A DNA stretch of 64,000 nucleotides from Nakamurella aerolata. Its GTDB lineage: Bacteria > Actinomycetota > Actinomycetes > Mycobacteriales > Nakamurellaceae. Location: the NCBI RefSeq assembly GCF_013002705.1, contig NZ_JABEND010000002.1:372001-436000 (forward strand), read 5' to 3'. Below the pieces are notes generated by a model. The model had not been told where the DNA came from. It made no database searches and worked only from the letters and a program-made list of their open reading frames with translations. The translations under genes were made by a program, and so were the position numbers. This document shows positions 1-12,674 of the stretch, piece by piece; the first letter of the stretch is position 1; each line of letters starts with the position of its first letter.

Positions 1-141
1 GGCCGTCGCGGTGATCACCTCGGCGGCGTCGTTGGCCAGTCGCCCGGCTACTTCCAGCGCGCGGGACAACAACGCGGCCGAACCGGCCGCGCTCCCCGAG
101 GCCGCGCCGGGGGTAGGCCGACGCTCAGCGGTGGCTGGCAT
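1..141 (-). CDS. N-terminal fragment of an unidentified protein (runs off the window)
   Basis: An open frame reads leftward from an ATG at 141 through base 1 without a stop, giving 47 residues that begin MPATAERRPTP. An Ala-rich stretch is followed by a helical segment (ALLSRALEVAGRLANDAAEV). The frame is divergent from menG. The helix faintly recalls the start of inositol-monophosphatase-family proteins, but this is too short to assign. Function unknown. Confidence 0.45.
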   Translation of the reverse strand, partial: MPATAERRPTPGAASGSAAGSAALLSRALEVAGRLANDAAEVITATA

Positions 142-218
142 GTCCGCCAGATTCCGCCCGGTGGGTGACGGGCTTGCCACGGCATCGTGTCCAGTCGGTG
201 ACCGTAAACTGAATGATC

Positions 219-908
219 ATGGGACGTGCCGATCTGGCCAAGCAGCCGCAGACCGTCGCCGCCATGTTCGACGAGGTCGCCGACGGCTACGACCGTACCG
301 ACACGCTCATCTCGTTCGGGCTCGACCGCCGGTGGCGGCGCGCGATGGTGGCGGCGCTGACCGTTGTACCGGACATGCGGGTGGTCGATGTTGCTGCCGG
401 GACGGCGATCTCGACCGCGGCGCTGGCGAAATCCGGTGCCTGGAGCGTTGCCGTCGACTTCTCCGAGGGCATGCTGCGGGCCGGTGCCCGCAAGCGCGGA
501 GAGGTACCCAAGGTGGTCGGTGACGCCCTGCACCTGCCGTTCGCCGACGCCAGCGTCGACGCGGTGACGATCTCGTTCGGGCTGCGCAACGTTGTCGACC
601 CGGGCGCGGCGCTCGCCGAGTTCGCCCGAATCACCAAACCCGGTGGGCAACTGGTGGTCTGCGAGTTCTCCCAGCCGTACCGGTTGGTCCGGCCGTTCTA
701 CCGCTTCCACCGCAACACCGTGCTGCCCCGGCTGGCCAAGAAGGTCGCCAGCAATCCGGAGGCCTATCACTACCTGGTCGAGTCGATCGACGCGTGGCCG
801 GCGCAGGCCGAGCTCGCCGGCACCATCGCCGCCAACGGCTGGCACGACGTCGCCTGGCGCAACCTCACCTTCGGCACGGTCGCCCTGCATCACGCGATCC
901 GCGACTGA
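219..908 (+). CDS. menG: Demethylmenaquinone methyltransferase (MenG/UbiE family)
   Basis: This SAM-dependent C-methyltransferase carries out the last step of menaquinone synthesis, demethylmenaquinone to menaquinone. The 229-residue product shows an N-terminal signature ([18 protein letters not shown]), SAM motif I ([12 protein letters not shown]), the family motif [12 protein letters not shown] and the post-motif [12 protein letters not shown]. An in-frame ATG at 213 is the alternative start. ATG 219 is preferred because a TAAACT box at 205-210 would place the transcript start at about 217-219, a leaderless mRNA; no Shine-Dalgarno sequence is visible. Its product is the electron acceptor of the complex I encoded downstream, which fits the neighbourhood. 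GTA in place of GTG in motif I is normal for actinobacterial members, as I recall them. Confidence 0.93.
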   Translation: MGRADLAKQPQTVAAMFDEVADGYDRTDTLISFGLDRRWRRAMVAALTVVPDMRVVDVAAGTAISTAALAKSGAWSVAVDFSEGMLRAGARKRGEVPKVVGDALHLPFADASVDAVTISFGLRNVVDPGAALAEFARITKPGGQLVVCEFSQPYRLVRPFYRFHRNTVLPRLAKKVASNPEAYHYLVESIDAWPAQAELAGTIAANGWHDVAWRNLTFGTVALHHAIRD

Positions 909-934
909 CGGCACCCGCCGCAACCCGGGTGCTG

Positions 935-1029
935 CCCGGCATCCAGCAGACCCGGCATCCAGCAGACCCGGCATCCAGCTGACCCCCACATACCGCTGAC
1001 CCACATACCGCTGACCCGGATGCAGCTAA
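935..1029. repeat. Two short tandem repeat arrays after menG
   Basis: Three 16-bp units, CCCGGCATCCAGCAGA, lie at 935-950, 951-966 and 967-982; the last ends CTGA. They run directly into two 15-bp units, CCCACATACCGCTGA, at 985-999 and 1000-1014, and a degenerate unit at 1015-1029. The array starts 27 bp after the menG stop. Every unit ends in a GA dinucleotide and most begin with CCC, so the two families may share an origin. Confidence 0.85.
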
Positions 1030-1236
1030 CTGCGCGCCGCGCCATGGGGAGTTCTCACCGTGCAGGTTTGCCCATTTCGCTGCGCCGCCGGCTCGGCGAC
1101 CCTGATAGTCGCTAGCAACGCAGGTACTGGGCCGGTCGGCCGGTGCGCCGGCGCCGCGGGGCATCACAGCCGCGGATCGCCAGGGACCAGTGCCACCCAC
1201 CAGAACGACGGACCAGAACACGGTGACGAACGGGCG

Positions 1237-2769
1237 ATGACCGAGCCGCAGAACCAACCACAGCACCCGGCATCGGGGCAGCCGAATCCGGCGCGCCCAC
1301 TTTTCGGGAACCAGATGGGCCCCGCCGCGCATCGCAGTGCTGTGAGACCTGAGCCCGCCCGCCACCAGGCACCCAACCAACCGATCAACTCGGCACAGCC
1401 AAGGCCGATGCGCTCGCCGGAGCCGACCTCGAGGTTCGGCCAGCAGCGGCCGCGGCATCAGGCCGCCGCGCAGCCCGTCCCGCCGCCGGCCGGTCGTCCC
1501 GGCAGCGAGTACCTCAACCAGCCCCTGAACGTTCCGCTCAACGCACACCACCCCGGCGCCGCGCCGCGCAGTGCCACCGCAAGGAGCGCATCGGCCCGGC
1601 CCGCCGGCGGCGTCATCGCCGCGCCGGCCGAGGGCAACGGCCGGTTGCGGACGCTCGGGCTGCTCGTCGGTGCCGTCGTCGCGGTCGCCGGCGTGACGGT
1701 CGGCGCCTCGCTCAGTGCTTCCGGCGACAACGCCGATGTCGCGCTCGCCGGCCTGAACGGCGCCACGACCTCGGTCAGCCAGCCCAGCGACCCCACGCCG
1801 ACCAGCAGCTCGTCGCCACCACCCAGCACTCGGTCGGCCCCGAAATCTTCGAAATCGTCGAAGTCGTCGCAGCCGGCGCCCAGCACCCGGCTGGTCACCA
1901 AAACCGTGACCGCCAACGTCACCACCACCGCGCCGGGCCAGACCATCACCGTGCCGGGAGAGCCGGTGGTGCAGACCGTCACCGAGAAGGGTGAGACGCA
2001 GATCGTCACGGTGCCGGGCGAGCCGACGGTTGTCACCGTCCCCGGCGCGGTGCAGGTGGTCACCGAGGCCGGCCAGCCGCAGGTGGTCACCGTCACCGAA
2101 ACCGTTGCGGGCGAACCGATGCCGGCCGACCCGGTGGTCGTCACCGTCACCGAGAACGGCCGGCCCAGCGTCGTCACCCAGCAGAACACGGTGACCCAGC
2201 AGAACACCGTCACGCAGCAGCACACCGTCACCGCCACCCGCTACTCGCAGGTCACCGCCCCAGGGTCCACCGGCGGCCCGGCCACCGGCACCACCGCGCC
2301 GAACGAGATCGCGCCGAGCACGGTGACCCTCACCGTCCGGCCGACCGAAGGCCCCGAACCGGTGCCGAGCACCGTCGTCACCACCACGACCGTGACGGCC
2401 CCGCCGAGCAGCTGCCCGTCGCGGCCGACGCTGATCCGCCCGTCGCTGCCGCTGACCAACAAGCCGGGCAAGACCGGCAATCCGACCACACCGGGGTCAA
2501 CCGACAAGGCCAGCGCCGGCCCGCCGGCGACGTTCGAGCACAGCACCGTCAGGGCCAGTGCCGGCCCGCCGAAGCCGCCGGTGCGGATCCCGGTCAGCTC
2601 AGCGGTGCGGGCGTCCGCCGGGCCGCCGTCGGCGCCGGTGACCGGCGTCGATCGGTTCCGCGCCGATGCGGCCCAGCCGACTCAGAACCAGCAATCTCAG
2701 GCCCAGCAGACCGGCAGCGACCAGCGGGTCGGCCTGATCGCCTGCCCGCTCGCCGCCCCGACCCGCTGA
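1237..2769 (+). CDS. Single-pass membrane protein with long Thr/Val/Pro-rich repetitive exterior
   Basis: Function not recognised. The 510-residue product has a Pro/Gln/Arg-rich, probably cytoplasmic N-terminus (1-137), one transmembrane helix at about 138-158 (LGLLVGAVVAVAGVTVGAS), and a long exterior of low complexity. That exterior contains a Ser/Lys stretch, repeated VTVPGEP/VVTVTE-type units (about 225-310), three VTQQ(N/H)TV copies, and three copies of ASAGPP near the C-terminus. The composition suggests a stalk or envelope-spanning protein rather than an enzyme. An upstream in-frame GTG at 1060 adds 59 residues; ATG 1237 (MTEPQNQP) is chosen because the coding character begins there, although no clear ribosome site is present. 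It sits between menG and the reductase gene on the same strand. Only two cysteines are seen in the mature region. Confidence 0.7.
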   Translation: MTEPQNQPQHPASGQPNPARPLFGNQMGPAAHRSAVRPEPARHQAPNQPINSAQPRPMRSPEPTSRFGQQRPRHQAAAQPVPPPAGRPGSEYLNQPLNVPLNAHHPGAAPRSATARSASARPAGGVIAAPAEGNGRLRTLGLLVGAVVAVAGVTVGASLSASGDNADVALAGLNGATTSVSQPSDPTPTSSSSPPPSTRSAPKSSKSSKSSQPAPSTRLVTKTVTANVTTTAPGQTITVPGEPVVQTVTEKGETQIVTVPGEPTVVTVPGAVQVVTEAGQPQVVTVTETVAGEPMPADPVVVTVTENGRPSVVTQQNTVTQQNTVTQQHTVTATRYSQVTAPGSTGGPATGTTAPNEIAPSTVTLTVRPTEGPEPVPSTVVTTTTVTAPPSSCPSRPTLIRPSLPLTNKPGKTGNPTTPGSTDKASAGPPATFEHSTVRASAGPPKPPVRIPVSSAVRASAGPPSAPVTGVDRFRADAAQPTQNQQSQAQQTGSDQRVGLIACPLAAPTR

Positions 2770-2774
2770 GTCCT

Positions 2775-2838
2775 GCCGGACCAGGTTCGCGCCGGACCAG
2801 CCTCTCGCCGGACCAGCCTCTCGCCGGGCCGGCCCCGT
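2775..2838. repeat. 16-bp tandem repeat downstream of the repetitive membrane protein
   Basis: Units lie at 2775-2790 (GCCGGACCAGGTTCGC), 2791-2806 and 2807-2822 (both GCCGGACCAGCCTCTC), with a degenerate fourth at 2823-2838. The array starts 6 bp after the preceding stop codon. The rest of the 2770-3098 gap shows no gene; it holds only the ribosome site of the next gene. Confidence 0.85.
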
Positions 2839-3098
2839 CCATGCCGTCGCGTCGCGCGGTAACGCGCTGATCCGCTGCCGGGACGTCACCGACGCACCGA
2901 GGTCAGGGCAAGGTCAGGGCAGCGGCCGTCGGTACCCGAGCTGCCACGCCGGTGGTACTGGCGGCGGGGTGAGGCAACCCTGAGAAAACGGGGCGCTGTG
3001 ACCGGTCCTACACTGGCCGCACCAGGACTTCGTGAACGATTTCACAAGCTCGGCGCGGCGGGATTCCCAGCGCGCGCCCGGTGGAGGAAGGTGGATGC

Positions 3099-4385
3099 GT
3101 GCCCAGCAGTGAACGCGTCGCCGAAAGCGCTGACGTGATCGTCGTCGGTGCCGGCCCGGCCGGCTCCACCGCGGCCGTCCACCTGGCCAGAGCCGGCCTT
3201 GATGTGCTGCTGCTGGAGAAGTCGACGTTCCCGCGCGAGAAGGTGTGCGGCGACGGGCTCACCCCGCGCGGGGTCAAGCAGCTTCACGCGTTGGGCATCG
3301 ACACCTCCGACACCGCCGGCGGCGACTGGATCAAGAACAAGGGCCTGCGGGTGGTCGGCGGCGGCACCACCATCGAGTTGGACTGGCCGACGCTGGCGGA
3401 CTACCCGAACTTCGGGGTGGTGCGGCCGCGGCGCGACTTCGACGACATGCTCGCCACCATGGCGGTGAAGGCCGGCGCCAGGCTGCGCACCGCGACCACC
3501 GTCACCGGCCCCGTCACCGACGACGCCACCGGGCGGATCACCGGCGTGGTCGCCAAGTCCGAGAACGGGCCGGTGCGGTACGCGGCGCCGCTGGTGATCG
3601 GCGCCGACGGGGTTTCCGCGCGGGTGGCACTCGGCATGGGCGTCAACAAGCGGGACGACCGACCGCTCGGCGTCGCGGTCCGCCGCTACTACACCAGCCC
3701 GCGCGCCGACGACGACTATCTGGAATCACACCTTGAGCTGTGGGACCGGGCCGATCCCGACCACCCGCGGCTGCTGCCCGGCTACGGCTGGATCTTCGGT
3801 CTCGGCGACGGCACCGTCAACGTCGGGCTGGGAATGCTCAACTCCTCCAAGGCTTTCGGCAAGACCGACTACCGGGCGCTGCTGCGCAGCTGGCTGGCCG
3901 GGACGCCGGAGGAATGGGGGCTGCGCGAGGAGAACGCCATCGGCGGCATCGGCGGCGCCGCACTGCCGATGGGCTTCAACCGGACCCCGCACTACGCCGA
4001 CGGGTTGCTGCTGATCGGCGACGCCGGCGGAGTGGTGAACCCGTTCAACGGCGAGGGCATCGCCTACGCCATGGAATCGGCCGGGATCGCCGCCGACGCG
4101 GTGCTGCAGGCGCAGGGCCGCAGCGGTGCCGCCAGGGAGGCGGCACTGGCCGGATATGCCACCGCCATGCAATTGCACCTCGGCAAGTACTACCGATTGG
4201 GCGGCATGTTCTCCGCGCTCATCGGTAACCCGCGGGTGATGCGGACCGCCACCAAACTCGGGTTGCCCCGCAAGCACCTGATGTACCTGGTGCTGAAGCT
4301 GCTCGCCGGCCTGTACGACGGGCGCCGCGGCGACTGGGCCGATCACGTGGTGCGGGCGCTGCAGCGGGCGGTGCCAAGTGTGTAG
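3099..4385 (+). CDS. Geranylgeranyl reductase family FAD protein, probable menaquinone reductase (MenJ-like)
   Basis: This FAD-dependent enzyme saturates isoprenyl chains; beside menG the likely substrate is the menaquinone side chain, as for mycobacterial MenJ. The 428-residue product has a Rossmann FAD motif at residues 12-23 (DVIVVGAGPAGS), the family signature FPREKVCGDGLTPRG and the second FAD site LLIGDAGGVVNPFNGEGIAYA. GTG 3099 is preferred over GTG 3081 because GGAGGAAGG at 3083-3091 lies 7 nt upstream of it. The enzyme is expected to be membrane-associated. It lies 78 bp before nuoA on the same strand, so co-transcription with complex I is possible. Geranylgeranyl-lipid reduction is the alternative role. 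Confidence 0.85.
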   Translation: MPSSERVAESADVIVVGAGPAGSTAAVHLARAGLDVLLLEKSTFPREKVCGDGLTPRGVKQLHALGIDTSDTAGGDWIKNKGLRVVGGGTTIELDWPTLADYPNFGVVRPRRDFDDMLATMAVKAGARLRTATTVTGPVTDDATGRITGVVAKSENGPVRYAAPLVIGADGVSARVALGMGVNKRDDRPLGVAVRRYYTSPRADDDYLESHLELWDRADPDHPRLLPGYGWIFGLGDGTVNVGLGMLNSSKAFGKTDYRALLRSWLAGTPEEWGLREENAIGGIGGAALPMGFNRTPHYADGLLLIGDAGGVVNPFNGEGIAYAMESAGIAADAVLQAQGRSGAAREAALAGYATAMQLHLGKYYRLGGMFSALIGNPRVMRTATKLGLPRKHLMYLVLKLLAGLYDGRRGDWADHVVRALQRAVPSV

Positions 4386-4463
4386 CCGGCACCGGCGGCC
4401 ACCGATGGTTCCGCCGATCCCGTCGGCTCCTGCAGAACTTCAGGGAAGGGATAGGTAACCGCC

Positions 4464-4832
4464 ATGCTCGACGCCTACCTGCCCATCGTGCTCCTCGTCA
4501 TCGTCGCCGGGGGATTCGCGGTGACGATGGCCACGGTGGTGTCGGATCTCTTGGGGCCACGGCGATTCAACCGGGCCAAGCTGGACGCCTACGAGTGCGG
4601 GATCGAGCCGACCCCGCTGCCGGCCGGCAGCTCTGGGCGGTTCCCGATCAAGTTCTATCTGACCGCGATGCTGTTCATCGTCTTCGACATCGAGATCATT
4701 TTTCTCTACCCGTGGGCGCAGTCGGCGGAAGCGCTCGGGGTCTTCGGGCTGATCGAGATGGGCCTTTTCATCGGCACGGTTTTCATCGCCTACATCTATG
4801 TCTGGCGGCGCGGCGGATTGGACTGGGAGTGA
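4464..4832 (+). CDS. nuoA: NADH-quinone oxidoreductase subunit A
   Basis: Small membrane subunit of complex I, 122 residues, with three predicted transmembrane helices (about 5-27, 66-88 and 93-113). It carries the conserved inter-helix motif around YECGIEP, whose cysteine lies in the loop next to the quinone chamber. A strong purine-rich ribosome site (AGGGAAGGGATAGG) precedes the ATG. It is the first gene of the 14-gene nuo operon. The 98-bp gap to nuoB is the largest inside the operon. Confidence 0.95.
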   Translation: MLDAYLPIVLLVIVAGGFAVTMATVVSDLLGPRRFNRAKLDAYECGIEPTPLPAGSSGRFPIKFYLTAMLFIVFDIEIIFLYPWAQSAEALGVFGLIEMGLFIGTVFIAYIYVWRRGGLDWE

Positions 4833-4930
4833 GCTGATCCGGCCGCGGCGGGCGGGTACCTGCGCACCGCACGAACGCGGCAGAGCATGGGCGGTACAAG
4901 CGTTTCAAGGACGAAAGGCGTTGAGGCCAC

Positions 4931-5533
4931 ATGGGATTGGAAGAGAAACTTCCCAATGGCATCGTGCTGACCAGCGTCGAGAAGCTGGTCAACTGGACCC
5001 GCAAGGCGTCGATGTTCCCTGCCACCTTCGGGTTGGCGTGCTGCGCCATCGAGATGATGACGACCGGTGCCCCGAGGTACGACCTTGGCAGGTTCGGCAT
5101 GGAGGTGTTCAGGGCGTCGCCGCGGCAGGCCGATCTGATGATCGTCGCCGGCCGGGTGACGCAGAAGATGGCGCCGGTGCTGCGGCAGATCTACGACCAG
5201 ATGCCGGAGCCCAAGTGGGTGCTCGCGATGGGTGTGTGCGCCAGCTCCGGCGGCATGTTCAACAACTACGCGGTGGTGCAGGGCGTTGACCATGTCGTCC
5301 CGGTCGACATGTACCTGCCCGGTTGCCCGCCCCGTCCGGAGATGCTGATCGACGCCATCCTCAAGCTGCACGCGAAGGTGATGGACGACCCGATCAATGC
5401 GGTGCGCGCCAAGGAGTTCGAGGGTCAGCGCACCGATCTGGTTGCCAGCTCTGTGCGCTACGGCAAGGACCGCACCCAACCGATCGGCCGGCCCGGCGCC
5501 GAGCCGGGTGTCGACGTGGGGGTGAAGTGGTGA
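4931..5533 (+). CDS. nuoB: NADH-quinone oxidoreductase subunit B
   Basis: Peripheral-arm subunit that holds the terminal 4Fe-4S cluster N2, which passes electrons to menaquinone. The 200-residue product shows the tandem cysteines at 37-38 (GLACCAIEM), the third cysteine in MGVCASSGG and the fourth in LPGCPPRPE. The C-terminal 30 residues past [10 protein letters not shown] are a short Gly/Pro extension. Its TGA overlaps the GTG start of nuoC by 3 bp (GTGA). Confidence 0.96.
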   Translation: MGLEEKLPNGIVLTSVEKLVNWTRKASMFPATFGLACCAIEMMTTGAPRYDLGRFGMEVFRASPRQADLMIVAGRVTQKMAPVLRQIYDQMPEPKWVLAMGVCASSGGMFNNYAVVQGVDHVVPVDMYLPGCPPRPEMLIDAILKLHAKVMDDPINAVRAKEFEGQRTDLVASSVRYGKDRTQPIGRPGAEPGVDVGVKW

Positions 5534-6530
5534 GCCAGCACACGCCGGAACCGGAGAACGACAACGCCGGCACCGCGCCACGGGCCGGGAACGATCCGGC
5601 CGGCCGGCCGCCGCAGACCTCGGTGGACAGCCCGGCGGAATCTCCGGCCGGCACCACCGACAGTGCAGAGCCCGGCGGCGACCAGCGCGGCGCCGGCGGC
5701 GAACGGGCGGAGCGCGCAGCCGAGTCGGCTGCGGCGGCCGGGGCAGCATCCGGTGCCGCGGCGCCCGACATTGCCACCCCGGGCAGCGCCCCCGGCTCAC
5801 TGGCCGCCTCGGAGTCGGTCACCACTGCTGCACCGGCGGACGCCGGGCCGCCGCTGACCCTGACGCCGGAGCGCCACGGCATGTTCGGTGTCCGCGGCTC
5901 CGGCGACACCTCCGGGTACGGCCTGCTGCAGCGCGCCGCGGTGCAGCCGAAACCGGCCGAACGGCCCTACGGCGGGTACTTCGACGAAGTGGCCGACGCG
6001 CTGGTGGCTGCAATGGCCGCGCGTTCCATCGACGCGTCGACGCTGGAGCTGACCACCGTCGCCAACGGTGAGATCACCTTCTATCTGCGCCCGGAGAACC
6101 TGCAGGCGGTGCTCTGGGCGGTGCGGGACGAGCCGGCGCTGCGCTTCGAGATGCTGTCGTCGCTGTCCGGCGTCGACTACGGCCCGTTGCACGGCGACCC
6201 CGACCCGCAACCGGTACCGCGCTCGCTGCACGTGGTGTACGAGCTGCTGTCGATGACCTACCGCAGGCGGATCCGGCTCGAGGTGGCCGTGGCCGAGAGC
6301 GAACCCTATGTGCCGAGCGCGGTTCCGGTGTATCCCACCGCCGACTGGCACGAGCGGGAGACCTACGACATGTACGGCATCGTCTTCACCGGGCATCCGG
6401 CGCTGACCCGCATTCTGATGCCGGACGACTGGGAAGGGCATCCCCAGCGCAAGAGTTATCCGCTCGGCGGCATTCCGGTGGAGTACAAGGGTGCCGAGAT
6501 TCCACCCCCGGACGAACGGAGGGTCTACTC

Positions 6531-6534
<4 letters not shown>
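5530..6534 (+). CDS. nuoC: NADH-quinone oxidoreductase subunit C with long low-complexity N-terminus
   Basis: The 30-kDa-type subunit of the peripheral arm. The GTG at 5530 overlaps the nuoB stop. Of 334 residues, about the first 105 are Ala/Pro/Gly/Glu-rich and unlike the family. The conserved domain starts near [19 protein letters not shown] and contains the signature [17 protein letters not shown] and the C-terminal RKSYPLGG. The extension is encoded in the same GC-rich codon style as the rest, so it looks like expansion within the gene rather than a misplaced start; no internal start with a ribosome site is obvious. The TGA overlaps the nuoD GTG. Confidence 0.93.
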
Positions 6535-7915
<1,381 letters not shown>

Positions 7916-7919
<4 letters not shown>

Positions 7920-8775
7920 ACAGCCCAGCGCCGACCGGCTGGGACGCCACCGAGCCGATCGAGCTCGACGTGCCGCAGCAAGCCCCGCCGCAGGCGGAGC
8001 CCATCCCGGGTGAACCGTTGCAGGGCAAGCACAATCCGCGGATCAGCACGCCCAAGTTCCTCCGCCTCGGCACCGTGTACGACGAGCTCACCAGGCAGCG
8101 TGCAGCGCAGCTGATCGCCAAGTACCCGCAATCGCGCTCGGCGTTGCTGCCGCTGCTGCACCTGGTGCAATCGGTGGACGGCTGCGTCAGTGCCGACGGC
8201 ATCGAGTTCTGCGCCGAGCAGCTCGGCCTGACGGCCGCCGAGGTCGAGGCGGTGGCGACGTTCTACACCATGTACAAGCGCACCCCGTGCGGTGAGCATC
8301 TGGTCAGCGTCTGCACCAACACCCTGTGCGCGGCTCTCGGCGGTGACGCGATCTACACCTCGCTGCGCGCCAAACTCGGTGTGGCCGACCAGGAAACGGC
8401 CGGCACGCCGGGCGAGCCGGGGTCGGTGACCATCGAGAGCGCAGAGTGCCTCGCGGCTTGCGACCACGCACCGGTGGTGACCGTCAACTACGAGTTCTAC
8501 GACAGGCAGACCGTCGAGTCGGCCGCCGAACTGGTCGACGAATTGCAGGCCGGCAGGCGACCCGCTCCCACCAGAGGCGCGGCGCTCAGCTCGTTCAAGC
8601 AGACCGAGTTGGAGCTGGCCGGCATCTTCACCGGCGAGCAGCTCAGCGCCGAGGTCGCGGTGCCGACGGCCAGCGAACAAACCTTGCGCGGTAATACCTA
8701 TGCCGGCGAGCACGCCCAGGTCGCGCCGGCCATGCCGGACAGCTACCAGATGCCAGACAAACCGGAGCCGAAATC

Positions 8776-8779
<4 letters not shown>
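7916..8779 (+). CDS. nuoE: NADH-quinone oxidoreductase subunit E
   Basis: The 24-kDa thioredoxin-fold subunit holding 2Fe-2S cluster N1a. Cluster cysteines are visible in [14 protein letters not shown] and [13 protein letters not shown]. The product has 287 residues, longer than the usual 160-250: about 45 extra at the N-terminus and about 65 beyond LVDELQAG at the C-terminus, both hydrophilic. The gene overlaps nuoD and nuoF by 4 bp (ATGA) on each side, consistent with translational coupling. Confidence 0.95.
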
Positions 8780-10152
<1,373 letters not shown>

Positions 10153-10154
10153 CG

Positions 10155-12674
10155 ATGACTCTGGCGAACAAACCCGCATCCGGCCCCGACAATGCTGCCG
10201 AACCCGAGCAGCCACCGGTGCCGGAAGGCCACGTCCGGCTGACCATCGACGGCATCGAGGTGATCGCGCCGAAGGGCGAGCTGGTGATCCGCGCCGCCGA
10301 ACGGCTGGGGATCGCCATTCCCCGGTTCTGCGACCACCCGCTGCTCGAACCGGTCGGCGCCTGTCGGCAGTGCCTTGTCGAGGTCGAGATGGGCGGCAAG
10401 CCGATGCCCAAACCGCAGGCATCGTGCACCCAGACCGTCGCCGACGGGATGGTGGTGAAGACCCAGCTCACCTCGCCGGTCGCCGAGAAGGCCCAGCGCG
10501 GCAACCTTGAGTTCCTGCTGCTCAACCACCCGCTGGACTGCCCGGTCTGCGACAAGGGCGGCGAGTGCCCACTGCAGAACCAGACCATGGCAGACGGTTC
10601 GGCCAGCTCCCGGCTGATCGACGAGAAGCGACTGTTCGAGAAGCCGATCGCCATCTCCACCGAGATCCTGCTCGACCGGGAACGCTGCGTGCTGTGCCAG
10701 CGCTGCACCCGGTTCTCCGACCAGATCGCCGGCGACAAGTTCATCGACCTGCTGGAGCGCGGCAGCGGTCAGCAGATCGGGATCGGGGTTGACGCCGCCG
10801 GCGAGGTGCCGTTCCAGAGCTACTTCTCCGGCAACACCATCCAGATCTGCCCGGTCGGCGCGCTCACCTCGGCCGATTACCGTTTCAGGGCAAGGCCTTT
10901 CGACCTGGTCAGCAGCCGCAGCGTCTGCGAGCACTGCGCCGGCGGCGACGCCGTCCGTACCGACCACCGGCGCGGCGAGATCATGCGGCGGTTGGCGTGG
11001 AACGACCCGGAGGTCAACGAGGAGTGGATCAGCGACAAGTGCCGATTCGCCTTCACCTACGTCACCACCGACCGGCTGACCACACCGCTGGTGCGCCGCG
11101 ACGGCGTGCTGGCGCCGGCGTCGTGGACCGACGCCGTCACCGCGGCGGCCGCCGGTCTGGAGAAGGCCCGTGACGCCCGTGGCGTCGGCGTCCTCGCCGG
11201 TGGCCGGCTCACCGCCTCGGACGCCTACGCCTACGCCAAGTTCGCCAGGGTGGCGTTGCGCAGCAACGACATCGACTTCAGGGCCAGGTACGGCAGCGAC
11301 GAGGAGCTGGCGTTCCTTGCCGGTTATCTGCCCACCCTCACCGGACCGAACGCGGTGCGCTACGCCGACCTGGAGTCGGCGCCGACCGTTGTGCTGGTGG
11401 CATTCGAGCCCGAGGAGGAAAGCCCAACGGTCTTCCTGCGGCTGCGCAAGGCCGTCCGCAAGAACGGCACCGCCGTGCATGCGGTGGCGCCGCTGCGGTC
11501 CCGCGGGCTGGGCAAGCTGTCCGGCACCCTGGTCAAGGCGCTCCCCGGCGACGAGGCCGGCGCGCTTGACCAACTGCCGGAGCTGGACGAGACCGCCATC
11601 GTGCTGGTCGGTGAGCGGGCCGCGCAGAGCCCCGGCCTGCTGACCGCCGTCGCCGAGCTGGCCCGGCGCCGCGGCGCAAGGCTGGCGTGGATCCCGCGCC
11701 GCGCCGGGGAGGTCGGCTCGGCGCTGGCAGGTGCCGCGCCGACACTGCTCCCCGGTGGTCGCCTCGTCGCCGACCCGGCCGCCAGGGAAGAGTTGGAAAA
11801 ACATTGGGGCGCACCGGTTCCCGACCGGCCCGGCCGCAACGGTGAGCAGATCATCGACGCCCTGGTCGGGGGTGAACTGTCCGGCGTCGTTGTCGGCGGC
11901 GTCGACCCAGGCGACCTGCCCGACCCGGCGAAGGCGCTCGCGGCGCTGGAGGCGGCCGACTTCGTCGTCAGCCTGGAACAACGGCTCACCGCCGTCACCG
12001 ACCGCGCCGACGTGGTGCTGCCGATCGCCGCCGTCCCGGAGAAATCCGGCGCGTTCGTCGACTGGGAGGGACGCGTCCGTCCGTTCGACGCCGCGCTGGG
12101 CAAGACCGGCGCGATGGAGGACGGCAGGGTGCTGGACACCATCGGCGTCGAGATGGACGTCGACCTCTACACCCAGTCGGCGCTGGCGGCGCAGACCGAA
12201 CTGGAACGCGTGTGGCGGGCGATTGCCCGTCCGGCGCAGGCACTTCCGGCCGGCCGGCACGAGGGTGTGCTGGCCAAGGGCGCCGAGGCGGTGCGCCAGC
12301 TGCTCGACAAACTGCCGGGCCGGCACCGCGGTCTGACGCTGGCGTCCTGGCGGATGTTGCTCGACGGCGGCACCCTGCTGATCGGCGAGCCGCACCTGGC
12401 CGGCACCGCCAAACCCGATGTGGTGCTGCTGGCCGCCGGCGCCGCCGCCGAGCGCGGCATCGAGGCCGGGCAGCAGGTCAGCGTCACCGGGCCGGCCGGG
12501 TCACTGACGTTGCCGGCACAGATTCTGCCGGACACCGAGATGCTCACCGATGTGGTGTGGCTGCCCGGCCGGGTCGACGGCGTATCGACCAGCGTCCGGC
12601 TCGGCGCCACGGTCGGTGCGCAGGTGCACGTGGAACCCGCTGCACAGCAAGCACAACCGGGAGGCCCGCGGTGA
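10155..12674 (+). CDS. nuoG: NADH-quinone oxidoreductase subunit G
   Basis: The large iron-sulfur and molybdopterin-fold subunit, 839 residues. N-terminal cluster ligands are intact: [13 protein letters not shown] with the preceding FCDHP for 2Fe-2[18 protein letters not shown], and [11 protein letters not shown] with QICPVGAL. The N7 site is altered: the expected C-x2-C-x3-C-x27-C reads C258, C261, Asp265 and Ser293, with a displaced Cys296. The C-terminal molybdopterin-like domain is degenerate, as usual for NuoG. The start is an ATG 2 bp after nuoF, and the stop overlaps the nuoH GTG. Confidence 0.95.
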   Translation: MTLANKPASGPDNAAEPEQPPVPEGHVRLTIDGIEVIAPKGELVIRAAERLGIAIPRFCDHPLLEPVGACRQCLVEVEMGGKPMPKPQASCTQTVADGMVVKTQLTSPVAEKAQRGNLEFLLLNHPLDCPVCDKGGECPLQNQTMADGSASSRLIDEKRLFEKPIAISTEILLDRERCVLCQRCTRFSDQIAGDKFIDLLERGSGQQIGIGVDAAGEVPFQSYFSGNTIQICPVGALTSADYRFRARPFDLVSSRSVCEHCAGGDAVRTDHRRGEIMRRLAWNDPEVNEEWISDKCRFAFTYVTTDRLTTPLVRRDGVLAPASWTDAVTAAAAGLEKARDARGVGVLAGGRLTASDAYAYAKFARVALRSNDIDFRARYGSDEELAFLAGYLPTLTGPNAVRYADLESAPTVVLVAFEPEEESPTVFLRLRKAVRKNGTAVHAVAPLRSRGLGKLSGTLVKALPGDEAGALDQLPELDETAIVLVGERAAQSPGLLTAVAELARRRGARLAWIPRRAGEVGSALAGAAPTLLPGGRLVADPAAREELEKHWGAPVPDRPGRNGEQIIDALVGGELSGVVVGGVDPGDLPDPAKALAALEAADFVVSLEQRLTAVTDRADVVLPIAAVPEKSGAFVDWEGRVRPFDAALGKTGAMEDGRVLDTIGVEMDVDLYTQSALAAQTELERVWRAIARPAQALPAGRHEGVLAKGAEAVRQLLDKLPGRHRGLTLASWRMLLDGGTLLIGEPHLAGTAKPDVVLLAAGAAAERGIEAGQQVSVTGPAGSLTLPAQILPDTEMLTDVVWLPGRVDGVSTSVRLGATVGAQVHVEPAAQQAQPGGPR

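Noticed and set aside
219-908. MenG motif I reads GTA instead of GTG
   Set aside because: Actinobacterial MenG proteins commonly have this form, as far as I recall, and all other motifs are intact, so it is not a defect.
935-1029. Repeat array as a CRISPR
   Set aside because: Units are 15-16 bp and directly adjacent with no spacers, and there are no cas genes.
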